The notes under the pieces are model-generated. The model did no database searches, was not told the DNA's origin, and saw only the letters and a list, made by a program, of their open reading frames with translations. DNA of 64,000 nucleotides from the NCBI GenBank assembly GCA_011319805.1, contig SJRY01000312.1, positions 1-64,000 of the forward strand. Direction: 5' to 3'. Positions 23,821 through 36,436 of the stretch are shown here, piece after piece. Source of the DNA: Macrocybe gigantea (lineage: Eukaryota; Basidiomycota; Agaricomycetes; Agaricales; Callistosporiaceae). Position numbers and translations under genes: made by a program. Numbering within the stretch: the first letter of the stretch is position 1; each line of letters opens with the position of its first letter.

Positions 23821-24401
23821 TACGCTAATTAGACCATGTTTCCTTCCTAAATTTCAATTTGCGGTCTTTCGGGCGAAAATTGAGGTCTCCATAGAGACGC
23901 CGCGTTTAAGTGGTTGACACTGTAGCGTTCAGTCTTAACCACTTCAACGATCGAACACTGCAAATATGCGCATACAGATACAAATCTTCGCAAATGGACG
24001 CGCTTTTCACTGGGCTTCGTGGTCAAATACTAATAAACAGCATCAAACTCTGGATGCTGCGCTCAAACAGTCCCGCCTTCACCGTGACCGTCAACCGACG
24101 TATCACCTGTACGATGCATGCGTTGTATAGCAGATGCTGTCTCCAAGTCCCTCTATCATTTTTTGGTAGTCCTTGTTGGCGCTGAAAGGCAATTTTCGTC
24201 TCGTCGCGATGACGACAGCCAGCATTGTACATTTTGTTTCTTGTTCGCCTTGCTCTTGTATTCACTGCCCTTAAAGCTAGCTTGATGCTGTCCCAATGAC
24301 AATGCTTAGCCCGACAGTGACGCTGGCCAGCGCCTTACGCCGTCCTGTGTCTCCTCACTACATATTCTCCTCTTATCCGACGGCTTCTACATCGTCCGCT
24401 C
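23821..24401 (+). promoter_or_regulatory. 5' flank of the tnp2 gene, shared with the segment at 28540-28870
   Basis: No gene. About 400 bases (24000-24400) align with gaps to 28500-28870, ending in an identical run of roughly 50 bases (GTGTCTCCTCACTACATATT and onward) just before each start codon. The position suggests a promoter/5' UTR shared by the tnp2 gene and the coiled-coil relic. No clear TATA box was seen. Confidence 0.5.
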
Positions 24402-27400
24402 ATGGGGCACCAGTTCTTTGTCTGCAAATGCACGTTGCATCCAGGAGGGCATTCTGTCCCTAAGGTGGACAGAGTTAAACACGCTCTGGAGCTCAGAGGA
24501 TTGGAACACCAAGTATGCTCAGTTCCCGTCGTCTCTTAGATCTTGCTCATCGAATCAAAAACAGCGCCAGACAAGTGACGCTCCGCCTGGCTTTGACGTA
24601 TCTCATAAGTGTGCGGAAAACCAGATCCGTAATATCCAAGATGGTACACGTGAACCTTGCGATCCTCCGAACAGCCCAAGCCTTTCCTCCCGCCTTGCCG
24701 CGCTGCAGATTGCGGACGGAAAATCCAAGATCAGCAATGACCAAATCCATGAATCCTACATCGACGTCATCTTAGCTAATTCCCTCATGGCAGTTACGCT
24801 TACGGATCGCCATGCTATGTCGCCGGAGCAGGAGGACTCGTCGGTCAACATACCTTCTCCAGCCAATCCGCCATCAGTTGCGCGAACCGTTTCCTTGGCC
24901 GATGCCCGTTCTAGCGTACAAGCTATCATTAATGAGGAGCATAATGCAAGGCCTTCACCTTCATCTGAGGCTCCTTTCAGGCCCAAACCTCCTGCAGCTC
25001 GAGTCAGAAAGGCCCAAGATATCATTTCAGTAGTCGAGGGCGACGTGCGAGCAATTGCAAAGACCCTGTCTTTTGAAGATGGCCTGCCAGAAGCATACGT
25101 GTTTCACCCTCTGTTGAAAACCGCGAGCAAAACAGTTGAATGCACGGGAAAATCTCTAGCTGCTGTCAAGTCGACCGATGAGGATGTAATTGCGCACAAA
25201 GGGGAAGTTATGAAGCTGCTTAGAACTCTCGATTCCCGGGTTAGTGAACTAGGAGGTTTGGTGCCCCGGGGACACTCCGACCAAACACCAGTCCCCATCA
25301 ATTCAGGTGCGAATTTCCGAATCTTGCTCTCTCTCTGTTGCTTGACGTGTCTCTGTATACAGATATTGTCATCAGGAATCCTGTCGCCGTGCTGGACGTC
25401 ATTGCTCAAATTGTCGTAGTCCTTGGCGTGATATGCCACGTCATCATGGGTGTCAGTACAGAAACCGCTGAATTCATCATCAACAGCGCCATTCTGTTGG
25501 TGAAGCTAGCTTTTGCCACTACCCATTCTACGTCGACCAGCCTTGAATATCACGGCTTTCAGCAATCTGTGTTGAAGCAACTTCCGACGAGTTTGTACAC
25601 AGCACTCAGCAAATTTGATATCGACAGCGAAATTGTGGTGTATGCGACTTGCCCTTCCTGCAAGTACACTTCCAAACCCACTTATGATCCTGTCTCCGCC
25701 ATCGCTTCCTACCATCAGCATTGCCCCAATCGCTTAGTGGGGCCTGAAGGCCCCTATATTTGTGGTGCTTCTCTTTTAGAGGCGAGGAGTGGCCGTCTTT
25801 CTCCCGTCAAGCCGTATGCGGTCTCATCTTTCAGAGATTATCTGGCGAGGTTGCTTGCTGATAGCGAGCTGGAGCGGCACTGCAATTCGGCGTGTGATGA
25901 AGCCTTTGCTGCATTAGGAAAAGATACAGATCACACAGAGAGCATTTTTCACGCGGAATTCATGCGGTCGTTTGAAGGGCCGGTTCCTGGACAACTCTTC
26001 ATCGACCGGGGCGGGAAGATGAGACTTGCGTTTGTGATGCATGTCGACTTTTTCAATCCAAACGGTGTGCGGGAGCGTGGAAACCACAATTCCATTGGTA
26101 TTGCATCGTTGGCGTGCCTCAATCTTCCAGAAACCCTCCGATATGAGCCGGAGAACCTCTACCTCGCAGCCATTATCCCTGGGCCTCAGCAACCTCAAGC
26201 GGAGGAGCTCGCTCATTTTATCCGACCTATTATTGACGAGTTTCAAGTTGGATGGAAACCTGGCTTTCATGTGTCTCGCACTGCATCATCCCCGAATGAC
26301 GGACAAGACGTAAACGTTGCCATCGTCCTCTCCCTCAATGATCTTCCCGCCGCTCGCAAAATTTCCGGTTCAGCGGGTCATGGATCTCATTTCCTTTGTA
26401 CGCGATGCAAGTTACATGGCCGTGCTAATCTTTACAATATCGACATCGAAAACTGGGCCCTCCATGATACGGCAGAACTGCGGCGAAAGGCGGAAGAATG
26501 GCGCGATGCTACTACCCTTCAGGAAAGAAAAACTATTTTCGATTCATGTGGAGTGCGTTGGTCGGAATTTTGGAGGCTATCCTACTGGAATCCATCACAA
26601 ATGCTTGTCGTTGACCCCATGCATTGTCTTCTTGAGGGACTGGTGCATTATCACTGCCGATACGTCCTGGGAATCGATGCGGCGCAAGCCAGAGCTCCAT
26701 GCCCTCCATCACCAGCATTTTCGCATCCTTGGGTTGAATACACTCCTTACGTACCCGCAGATTATCACGTTCGGAACGATGCAGAGATCAAGCAAGTCAA
26801 AGAAATCCATCAGATTCTAATGCTTCCAATTAATGCTGGCCCCGAAACACTTGATGAAAAACATCTCCTGAAGAAATTGATCGGCAAGAACAAGATGCCG
26901 CTCAAATTTGTATGCTATACCCTCGAACTGCTCAACGATGCAAATTTGCCTGACGGTGCGTCAGTGTCCTCGATGACGAAGCAAGATTTTGGGGAAATGT
27001 TGGTTAAATGGGTAAGCCAGGTGATCCAGTAAACGTACCATACCTGATATTTTACTTAGCGGCTCTCTATGCCATTGTCGACCAACACTAGCACAATCCG
27101 AATCTGTACGCCTGACACAATTGCATACATTCAAAGCATCATAAAAAATACCATAACTCCATCTTGGATCAACTCCGTACCTAAGAACTACGGTGAAGCG
27201 AACGCCGGATCCATCAAAGCCGACGAGTGGCGCATCCTTTCTACCATCTATCTTCCGATCGCGTTCATTACTCTTTGGGGCGACGGCACAGCTTATCCGC
27301 TAGTGCAGGACAATCCCTTGATCAAGATTCTTGACCATACGATGGCGCTTTTCCAGGCTGTAACTCTCATATGTCGTGATGCTATGACCATAGATCGTGC

Positions 27401-28258
27401 AACAAAGTACCGCGATCTTGTAAAATGCTGGATAAGGGATCTCGAACACTTGCATCCCCATACGTTAAAACATAAGAAGAGAGCCAATCTCCACGCCTCT
27501 TTACATCTATATGACTTTGCCCTCCTCTATGGCTCTGTAAGATGCTGGTGGTGTTTCCCCTTTGAACGTTTGATCGGGCACCTCAAGAAGATCAATACAA
27601 ATGACCTCATTGGTGGTCAGTGATTTACGGTCTATTTCTTAGTATCAAACTAACGCTGGGATGTAGGTCCGTTGGAACAGACCATTCTTCAATCCTTCAC
27701 AAGGAGTGCGAATCTGAGGTGGTGGTTACACCGCGAGGACTGCCCAGAAGCTCTTCGGCAGTTCAAGAAGCTCTTTGACAAGGCTTTTTCCCGACGTTTG
27801 CCAGAAACCTCGGGTAGATTCTGTGAGCAACCAACTGAAGTGGCGCATTTCCTTTACAATGGCGTTCATTACTCGCGCTCTACCACCCATCTCGGCAATA
27901 GCTTGGTGTTATATTATCCTTCACACTCGTCATCTGTACCTATTGCGGGGAGCATTCAGAAGATAATGCTGCACGGGAAATGTCCTCGATTCTCCATTAG
28001 GCGGCAAAGAATACTTCCCTCCACAATGACAGACCCTTTCGCTCGTTATCCTTACTTTCCTGCCCGAGTTTATTCCTCGAAGCTGGACGATGGCCCATTA
28101 GATCAGGTTCCAATCGCCTCTATAGTTTCTCATGTCGCACGACTTGTCTTTTCATCTGATCGGGCTGTGATTCTTAATCTCTCTCGAGTAAGTCTCCTCA
28201 TTTGGCTGTGTCTAGAATCAGTTACTTACTCAGTCTACTTCGTTGCTTTCAGGCCTAA
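24402..28258 (+). CDS. tnp2-type (En/Spm-like) transposase, apparently intact
   Basis: Six exons keep one frame: 24402-24512, 24565-25306, 25363-27011, 27060-27615, 27667-28187 and 28253-28258, about 1194 residues. The start is set by MGHQFFVCKCTLHPGGHSVP, the N-terminus I recall for fungal tnp2-like proteins. Later blocks are a CPSCKY..C zinc-binding stretch, GNHNSIGIASLACLNLPE, ENLYLAAIIPGPQQP, SHFLCTRCKLH, RWSEFWRLSYWNP, DPMHCLLEGL (a likely catalytic Asp) and WWCFPFERLIGHLKK. Plant relatives mobilise CACTA elements. No terminal CACTA repeats or 3-base duplications were found, so element boundaries are unknown. A start further downstream would lose the zinc-ribbon-like N-terminus and the first intron, so it is less likely. 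Confidence 0.85.
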
Positions 28259-28907
28259 AAATTATGTTTCAAATGCCACAATTGACCTAGCATCTATGCG
28301 ACAAATTACCATACCTCAGTGGCCTGACATCGAACTGTTCACGTCAGCGCTTCCCTTCAGAGGAAGCGCGGAGATTCCGGTCACGTTGCAGCCTGCAGCA
28401 ATGACATTAAATATTCCGTCACCTCTATACTCATCATGTACCATTGTTCGATATATACGCTGCCTATGTGTGCATTACGATGCAAATTGTGCTGTAAACG
28501 ACGAACAGAGCGTCACAGCTTGCCGACGTTCCAATCAAACACCAACAAATAACATCAAGCTCGTAGTGCAAACATCGTCAGTGCCAGTTCATGCACTGAC
28601 TTCCACATCCATCTACTGTACGATGCTTGCGTCGTGCAGAAGATATCTGTGCTTTTCTTCGGTAGCTTATCCTGGTACCGGAATCCTGTCCTTGGTCTGG
28701 TTGCGATGACGGCGAAGAATTATTGTACGTTGCATTGTGGTCTCTTTGTCTGCTATAGTACTCATCGGCTTGTGGCCAGCTCGACACTGGCCAGTGCTTT
28801 GCGCCGTCCAGTGTCTCCTCACTACATATTCTCCTCTTATCCGACGGCTTCTACATCGTCCGTCCCGTTGCTGAAGGGGATACTATACGTCTTCACTCTT
28901 GGTTACC
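28259..28907 (+). promoter_or_regulatory. tnp2-like 5' flank upstream of the coiled-coil relic
   Basis: The last 330 bases resemble the sequence before tnp2, with a ~50-base identical block ending in CGACGGCTTCTACATCGTCC (about 28840-28859). It ends just before ATG at 28908. The first half (28259-28500) shows nothing recognisable. Confidence 0.5.
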
Positions 28908-31850
28908 ATGTCTTTTCCTGCCTACGACGACGATTTGAACTCGATAGAAGCTATTCCCTATTCTGGGATCCGAACATGATGAGGAGTGATGACAATGTTG
29001 TCATTCCTGACAATGAGGATGTCGTAGGTTTCTATTCCTTACGGACTGTCCGACGCATGGTGGTGCCTTCTGACATACTCCTACAAACAGGTCCGAATTC
29101 CTGTCATACCATCGTTCAGGAGGAGAGGCCGCCGATGATAACTCGGACGACTATGACGGTCAAACAGGGCAAGGGCATCGACGACGATGTATGTTAGTGA
29201 GCTTTTGCTGGCGTCACGCCGCGGCCAAGAATTGCAGCCAATAGGCCTCGTGCTTCTCATCCATTGGCGCAAACGATGGTTCCTTCTCCTGGCACGTCAG
29301 ATTCAGGATCTTCTCCAGATCCAGGGGACGCTGCTCAACAGACACGCATGCAGTGAACCACGCCTAACAATCTTTCGCCATACGATGGTGCCGCTGATCG
29401 CGCGTCATTTGTCTCCACTGCGTCCTCGCACGACCTGATGACTCACCACCGCGTGAACACGTCGCTCGACCCCGCCATGGGGTTTGGTGCAGGGACACTC
29501 GGACATGGCGTGGGCCGCTTCAATGCTGGAAGGCTCAACAATTACCTGCACGGCTTGAACCGGCGACTTCAAGAGGCGAATGAGATTCTGTTGGAATGGT
29601 TGCGCAAGCTAGAAGAGGAGAAGAAGGCTAATACCATGGCCAGCACGCCTTCGGTTTCAAGCAATCAGAGTGTTAGGCGGTTGAGTGGTGGCTCGAATAG
29701 GTGTGTCAGTGTTGGAGGAACGGCACTAGGTAATGTGGGGGAGGACGTCGGAGGCGAAAAATGGGTCGAAGAAAAGGCGAGCCTAGAGGAAATGTTGGAC
29801 CACGTCAAGGAAGAACTCGCCAAGTGTTCCCGGGACAGAGAAGATGCAGAAGATGCCCTTCGGAAAGAGAAAGACGAGAGGGCAAGAGACAAGGAACGGT
29901 GGAAAGATCGCATGGCAGAGGTCGAGCAGGGTGTCAGCGCGATCATTAAGGAGTTGGAGAATAAGGCTGAGGCGGCGGAGAGGAAGGCGAAAGACTCCGA
30001 CTCGACAGCTCGCGCTGCATCAGGGAGGTCGAAGGGCAGGTGGAGGCGTTGGAGGAAGAGCGCGCGCTTGCTGTCGAGAGAGCTGACAAGGCCGAACAAG
30101 CTCTTGCGAGTGGAAAAGAGCTTGGAGAAGAGCTCAAGTCGTCCAATGAACGTATCACACAGCTGATGGGCGATCTCAGGAAAGCCAACGCCCAGATCAA
30201 AGCGCTCGAAGAAGTGATGCGCCAGGAGGCCAGGATTGATGACCTCGAGAAGGACCTTCATGACGATCGAGATGTCATTAACAAGATGGAGGAAGAGCTG
30301 AACGGCAAGGCGAAAGAGGTGAGGCAGAGAAGAGGCGTATGACAGAGGTGTTGGCTGCCCTGCGCAAGGCGAACGACGACCTACGAGCCAATCAAGCGTA
30401 TGTCAGTGAGCTTGCAGATGGAGCTTCTTCCGCCATCGAGCGTGTCGAGACACTTGAAGAGGAGCTGGCTTCCGTGAAAGAGAGGATCCCATCACTGACA
30501 GACGCTGAGACGGAGTTGGAAGATGAAGCTGAGAAGGCCAGACAAGTAGCCCGTCAGATGGAAGACGCACTGGAAGACGCTGAGCAGAAGATGGGCGATG
30601 AAGAGGTCATCACGGAGTTCAAGAACAAGGTGGCATTCTTGGAAAGGGAACTCCAGCGACAGAGCACAGATCGCACTGCTCATCAATCGTCGAATGAGCG
30701 CGGACCGGCCCAAGCCGAATTTGAAGCCTTGGAAGACGAGCTAGACGACGCCAACAAGGCGATTGCGAGATTGAACGTGATTCTGAACCAATCCCCGGCC
30801 CACAAGGCTATTGGGAAACAAGACGCCAAGATCGAGATGCTGGAAAGGGAGAAAGAGGAATTGCCGGAACGCAACAAAGCCTTGGGGATGACTATCGACG
30901 AGTTCAACACTCCCAATAAACTCGTCAACGCGAGCGGGATTTCTTCCATTCGTCGTCATGTTTTGTCGTTGTCGGTCAGGGCGCCACGGACACCAGGTGG
31001 ACCATTGAAAGAAGTAAGCGAACATCTCCCTTGATTTTCGAAGAAGTTATCGACTGACTCTTCTAGCTGTCATGGCTGAACAGCATGGCTGCGGATCCAT
31101 CAGTGGCCCCTTTAGTAGCCGAAATTTCTCGTTTGCAGCGTGAGCTCGATGGAGCCAATGAATGCATCGACGACAAATTGGAGAAGTTGGAGGACGCTGG
31201 CTTGGGCGTTGTCGGACTCACACGGCAGCTTGAAGATGCTCGTTACAAGATTTCAGTCTTGGAAGAAGACATTGCAAAGCTGCAGAGAAAGAAGGAGCGC
31301 CGTATGCATCGTCTTGAACACATGCGCTGCAAAAAATGTCACCTTCGATGGGATTTGAGTAGTCTGAACAGTCTTGACGAGAGGTACAGTGTTCTACACA
31401 CTGTTGAAAGTATGTTGTCTGATTCCATTTCGTGTAGCTCGTCCACTATTTTCAAGGATGGCATACCAACGGAGCCGCCGACGCCACCAACGAGAACGGC
31501 TGATGCTTTGCGCGCTAATCTGACACATGTGAACGCTCATTTGGAAGCTCTGCGGAAAGAATGGGAGGAAGAGAAAGGGAGATTGATGGGCAAGAATTCT
31601 GCTCTGCGAGACGCCACGAACAAAATGAGTGCGCAGACCGCAAAAGCAGAAGCTAGAAATCTAGCCGAAACAGAGCGAACAGGAAACAAAATACGATATG
31701 ACATTGAAGAGGTGCAGTCCACTGTTGCGGTGCTGTGCATGGATGCTAATCTGCTTGTCGGGAACTGGAGAAGGCCAAAGAAGCCATTGCTGAGCTCGAA
31801 GAGAACCTCAAGTCTGAGAGAGTTCAACTCCATGGTCTTCATCTATGTAC
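28908..31850 (+). pseudogene. Large coiled-coil protein, broken
   Basis: The conserved-looking core is RFNAGRLNNYLHGLNRRLQE (about 29515-29575), then long heptad-rich helices (29580-31000) in three successive frames, then LGVVGLTRQLEDARYKISVL and a small CKKC motif (31330-31340). I recall similar proteins as long coiled-coil, possibly microtubule- or spindle-pole-associated, in Agaricomycetes; the role is not certain. Breaks: TGA at about 29353 before TPNNLSPYDGAADRASF, frameshifts near 30000, 30330 and 31740, and no intact 3' end past about 31850. An intron near 31013-31067 is plausible. The ATG at 28908 opens only a short frame (MSFPAYDDDLNSIEAIPYSG) of uncertain relation. Confidence 0.6.
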
Positions 31851-32752
31851 GTAGTTCCTTCTTTCTCATCTTCGCCGGCCCTTCTCACGTACCCCAAACA
31901 TTGTCTTTCTTCCTCGTTCAGACTGATCACAAAGAGTACAAATGTTTGTTGTCCGCTTCTCCCCGAAAAGGGTTGGCTGAGCGACCTCACCTGCACATTT
32001 CTAGCTACAAGTCATGCCGTCATCGCCATCGCCCTCGCCTTCTGGCGGCAGTAAATCGCCGTGCCCAAACAGCGCCACTAATGCGTCAAGGATGTCTTCC
32101 AGGCTCCGCCCCTCAATGTTCCACCCCCCTGCCTGTCCTGAGCTCGCTAGTATCACCTTGGCGGCGAGCGCATTCGACTCGATTCCTATGCTCTCGCCCA
32201 AAATCACATTTGCTCATCCTACCGTGGACACATCGGCGGAAGGCGGTCCTTCCGATGCCCTGCCAACGACATCCGTCGCTCTAACGCCGCGTGGTAGTCG
32301 TTATCCCGCCCGACACTCCGTCTGGGACACGTCGAAAAAACACACCCCCGCGCACAAGCAGCAGCGGCGTTCGCGTGTCGTCCTGTCCTGCCCCTCGCGG
32401 TGGAATCATTCACGATGCCGGACAGCTGTGTGATCTCGTCCGCATCGAGCGACCTGAGTTTGTCTCCGCCCAATGTCACCCACGCGTAGACTGCTACCCG
32501 TCCACATCTGTATTCCTGTTTAGGGGGACCGACTACTTCGGCGGGGCGCACGATGGGTCCCCCAGCCCGACGTTCCGTTCGCGCTTTCGTTGGATGGGGT
32601 GCCCAGCTGGACAATCACAAAGTAGTGCCTTTACTCTTTTACGTTTGCATGACCCACTTTTCTCACGGTATGAAATCGACGGAGAGAATAAAATCGGGTT
32701 CCCTTGAGGGACTTTCATGGACAAAAAAAAAAAAATCGGGTTCGAGTCCTTT
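31851..32752. other. Unassigned GC-rich stretch
   Basis: Overlapping open frames on both strands (for example plus 32014-32433 and minus 32219-32614), none with a domain I recognise. A Ser/Pro-rich plus frame starting MPSSPSPSPSGGSK may be an exon linked to the kinase debris downstream, but this is a guess. Confidence 0.3.
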
Positions 32753-32754
32753 TC

Positions 32755-32990
32755 AGATATGTATAAGGGCACGTAGCACGGCCGCTCCGGCGCAACAAAG
32801 GTGGTCGCCGAGTCGACGTTCTGCGAGCTGTTCGGAAGTCCCTCCCAAAGCATCCGAACGTGCTCGAGGTGTATGGCGCGAGCGACCCGCCCTAGCTCAT
32901 TGTCGGGCCCTACCTCCCTAACGGGAGTCTTGTGGATGGGTTGAGGCGCGCGGAGAGCGGATGGAGTGTGCCAGTGCGTGTTTGGGCGCC
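32755..32990 (+). pseudogene. Protein-kinase-like N-lobe fragment
   Basis: The plus frame reads KHPNVLEVYGASDPP, then a stop (TAG near 32896), then GPYLPNGSLVDGLRR. This pattern (HPNVLxxYGAS..P..xxPYxxNGSLVxxLRR) is the alphaC-beta4-beta5 region of kinases expanded in mushrooms. Neither the glycine loop nor the catalytic HRD/DFG motifs are present nearby, so only a fragment survives. Confidence 0.55.
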
Positions 32991-33099
32991 AGGATCAGTG
33001 CAGCTGGGAAAGGCAACCGACGACCAGACCTTCATTCGAGAGGATCCTGAGGGAGCTCGCGGTGATTAGGGAACTTGCAAAAGTGATCGCCATGTGACG

Positions 33100-34200
33100 A
33101 CACCATATCTCCGCGCTCCGCGTTCCCTTCGCGGTTCTCCGCTTCCTCGTCGACCTTCCCATCTACGTCGTCCCTAGGCTGTAACCCCTAACCACGGAGT
33201 TGCGACCGTCTCAGGCCACTGGTGGGGCGGTGCGAAATCCGCGGTCAGACGCTTTTCTTCGTCCTCCCTTGATAACGTCGGAAACGGTATGGATTGGGGA
33301 CGAGGGTGTGCTTCGAACACGACGCTGAGGTGATAACATGCTCCAGGGCGCATCTGTGAGACGCCCTTCACGTCGTAGTGTGGCCTGGGATGGTAGTGCG
33401 GCGGTGCAACTACCGTTTCGGTGTATATGATAGTGGGTTCACTCCCAGTTCTTCGGGCTTCAGATATAGACTGATGGTCTGATGCGCTCATCGGTGAACA
33501 GTAGATTCTCTGATACATCTTTGAAAAAGCTACATTTCCACAGGCAATGCCTGGCGAACTCCAACTTCAGATCGCCTCCAGTCGGCGGCATCGTTTCTGG
33601 ACGCTCAATCTCTTTTTTTCCTGCCAATGCCCTCCATTCCTGTAGCATATTGCATCCGTCACGTCGTCGTCGAAGACATGCATTGTGATAAATGCATGTC
33701 CCTTGCGAAAGCCCCTCCAAGTCCAATGTTTCAGCGGTTCCTTCCAGGATTTGTGAAGTGCTCCCCTGCCAACAGCATTAGCGAAAGAAAAAAAGAAGAA
33801 AACGAATACGGCGCAGATGAAGCCGTCTCACATCAAGACCCAATGAAACTTGAATCTCCCTAACCATCGCAAAGTTTTTGGTTCCAATGCTGCCAATGCC
33901 TCCCTGAACGCGTTCGCAGCGCGCCTGCGTTCCTGGCTCTTTGGGGACGACTCAACGAGATAAAGGAGTGGTGCGACGATGGGACTGAAGGCGACATTTT
34001 TTCGACGCGAGCGATGGACAACGAGGTGCGACAGTTGGGATCTGACAAACGAGGATGGGATACTGGAGCTCAGGATTGAAGGTGAGAGGCTGTTGCGAGC
34101 GGCGTCGAAGTTTACGCGCGAACGTTGTTGCACACAACACGTCAACACGTTACGGGCTGCCGCGAGAACTCATGAGCTCCTGTGGTGTCGATAAACAGGT
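33100..34200 (-). other. Unassigned overlapping ORFs, probable gene relic
   Basis: Minus-strand frames 33174-33518 (RPGACYHLSVVFEAHPRP), 33460-33726 and 33828-34148 look protein-like and may be pieces of one decayed gene. They lie in different frames and I see no domain. A plus frame at 33979-34194 is equally open. Confidence 0.25.
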
Positions 34201-35158
34201 CACTCATCCAGGTCGCTCAAAGAATGCTGCAGGACTATTTACACCCTTCCCAAATCTACTCCCACCGTTTTTCTTTCGCTGTCTTGATTTTATGGTCTTC
34301 CCTGGTGAAGACTGGACAGTGGACGCTCTGTCGACGCTTTGCATCTGCTCATCGTACGCTCATCGTACGATCCATTTCAGTTCTACCGAAACTATCATTT
34401 TCGGTATTTCATTTCAGTATGACAAAATTGGAATCCGACTTTTTTGTTTTCCTACCAATCGAAATTTCTACCGTATTTATTAGATTTCGTATGAATTTAT
34501 AACAAGTTTAATTCATGCTTTTCAGCTGAACCGAAAACTGAGTCTAATCGGAAAAATTAACAAATGATTTCTGAAACATTGATTTTTCGTATTTAAGGTT
34601 CATTTTCGTGAAGTCCGAAAACAATTCTTATATTACAGATTTCGCCATACTTTTCAGCGGATCCGAAATTTTCTATTTCATTATTAATATTAGTTCAACT
34701 AATTTGTGTCCGGAAACTATATAATTAAGTGAAGTTTTCAGATCATCTGAAAACGTGAACTTTCCGGTGTGAAGGGATGTTTAGAGTCACTCGGTCACGC
34801 CTCGCTGCCCAAACTGCAATCAAAGGTTAATTGGACCCACATTGAGCATTACAGAAGACTAGGTGCAGGACGACTCGAGCATTCTTGCATTGAGGAGCTG
34901 CACATCAAACCAGCGTGTCGTCACCATACCCTCAATGCAGGCCACCAGTGCAGGGGCGATATACGAGAACAAGGAGGCGAGCTCAGCGACGGCGCTACGA
35001 GCGTCACTCTCAGGGGACGCATCACTCAATCCTCACGCGCCCAACTCGCTCAGCCTGCAGCTATCCAGTGAACCGGATGCAATCTGTTGATCAGAAATAC
35101 TGGTAAACTTGATAGTGATACAAATTGAGACTAGTTTGCGAAATTTCTCTTGCCACTT
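34201..35158. other. AT-rich then unassigned intergenic stretch
   Basis: 34340-34760 is AT-rich with scattered TTTTCGG/CCGAAAA motifs in both orientations and no coding potential. 34770-35100 has short open frames on both strands (minus: ELASLFSYIAPALVACIEGM) without a known domain. Confidence 0.35.
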
Positions 35159-36436
35159 CTACTCGATAACCTCATTAAATTCGCCATTCTCGATTTTCCC
35201 CGCGATCTCTTCGTATCTTTGTTTAGCTGCAAAGCATGCCTGTTGCGATGTCTCCATTATGCCTCGCCAATAATAAAACTGAGATTGTGCTGCAAGGAGC
35301 TGTGCTTGCAAAGCATCAAGCGAGTCATTCGCAACTTGGTCGATCGATGGCAGTTCCACCTTCGGAATAGTGGCCCGAGGATAGCGACGAGACCGCTTCG
35401 CAAGTGGAGCACCACCGGTACTGTTTGCATCGCTCTCAGCTCGGCGCTTTGCAGACGAGGCGATGGGCGAAAAGACGCAGACACGATGATTGGTGCGGCA
35501 TGGTAAGCACCGAATTTTGCCATCTTCAAAGAAGCACGGACATTCCTTTCTCGACGATTGGCAACACTTGCACTAAATCACATAATTAAAACAGATGGTT
35601 GAAATAAAAGGCGCGACTTACGGCTTGAGAAGGTGAAACAAGAAGTCCACTCGTGCCGTTGATGGAGACCAGCTTCACATCTCGATCGCGCAGTATATCC
35701 GGCATACCAATGTTCGATGTGTCCTTGTCGGAGCCATCCTTCTTTCTGCTCTTGCTCCCATCTCGAACAGTTGCGACGGACGGTTCATTGTTCTTAGCAG
35801 GCTTCTTCCGGGGACGAAGAGTCCGCTAAAAAACAAAATAATATATTGCTGTCGAAAATGAGAATTGCAGTCAACGTACCTTTTCGACCTCTACTCTGGG
35901 TGCCAGTGCACCATCATTCTTTTCGGCTGCCTTCTTCTGTACTGCCACCTCCTGCTCTAATCCGCGCCCCTCCTTCTCCGATGATGGCTGTACGCTGGTT
36001 TCCACTTCATCGGCCTCACCTATCAGAAGCGCGTCGAGGACCTTGTTGTTCTCATCTTCGAGTAATCCCTGTTCAAGGGCTATAGCCCCTGCGATCAGGT
36101 CTTGCAAATGAGCCCGAACTTTCGGCATCAGGTCTCCAGCCCACTCGAACCAATCTTCTTCCCCTTGTTCGTCGAACACGTCGAAAACCTCTTGCAAACG
36201 CGCTTCATCATGCTCAGACCGTTTATATGACATTTTATCTTGTATTTGCTACCAAGGAACACATCAGATGCGTCTACTATGAGAAATCAATTACTCACCA
36301 AAATCTCGATTAAAACCTTCCCGATACTCTCGAGTTCCACCTTCGACTTCTCTTTCGAGGCGCGATATGCGGAAAATCGCTGCAGGATGGAGTCGAAACG
36401 GTTCTGAACATGAGCGAAGAGTTCTGCGGACGCCAT
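35159..36436 (-). CDS. 374-residue cysteine-rich protein, intact four-exon gene
   Basis: Exons 36436-36299, 36248-35880, 35825-35622 and 35572-35159 (minus strand) join without a break; introns are 49-54 bases with GT..AG ends. The start MASAELFAHVQNRFDSILQR gives the longest frame. Part 1 is helical and acidic (DWFEWAGDLMPKVRAHLQDL). The middle is basic (RTLRPRKKPAKN). The C-terminal third opens with CKCCQSSRKECPCFFEDGKI, then CLPCRTNHRVCVF: eight cysteines spaced like a zinc-binding cluster. After that comes a helical segment ending NGEFNEVIE. I recall similar small cysteine-cluster proteins in mushroom genomes without known function; nucleic-acid or protein binding is an inference from the cluster. 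Unlike its neighbours it carries no visible lesion. Confidence 0.8.

Noticed and set aside
24402..28258. KDZ-type transposase
   Set aside because: The motifs match the tnp2 family, not the CxC-plus-KDZ arrangement.
28259..28907. CACTA terminal repeat of an En/Spm element
   Set aside because: CACTACATATTC occurs in both related flanks but in the same orientation and next to start codons; no inverted partner was found.
29665..30261. Minus-strand 198-codon ORF
   Set aside because: Complement of the heptad-rich coiled-coil coding sequence; a Ser/Leu-rich shadow.
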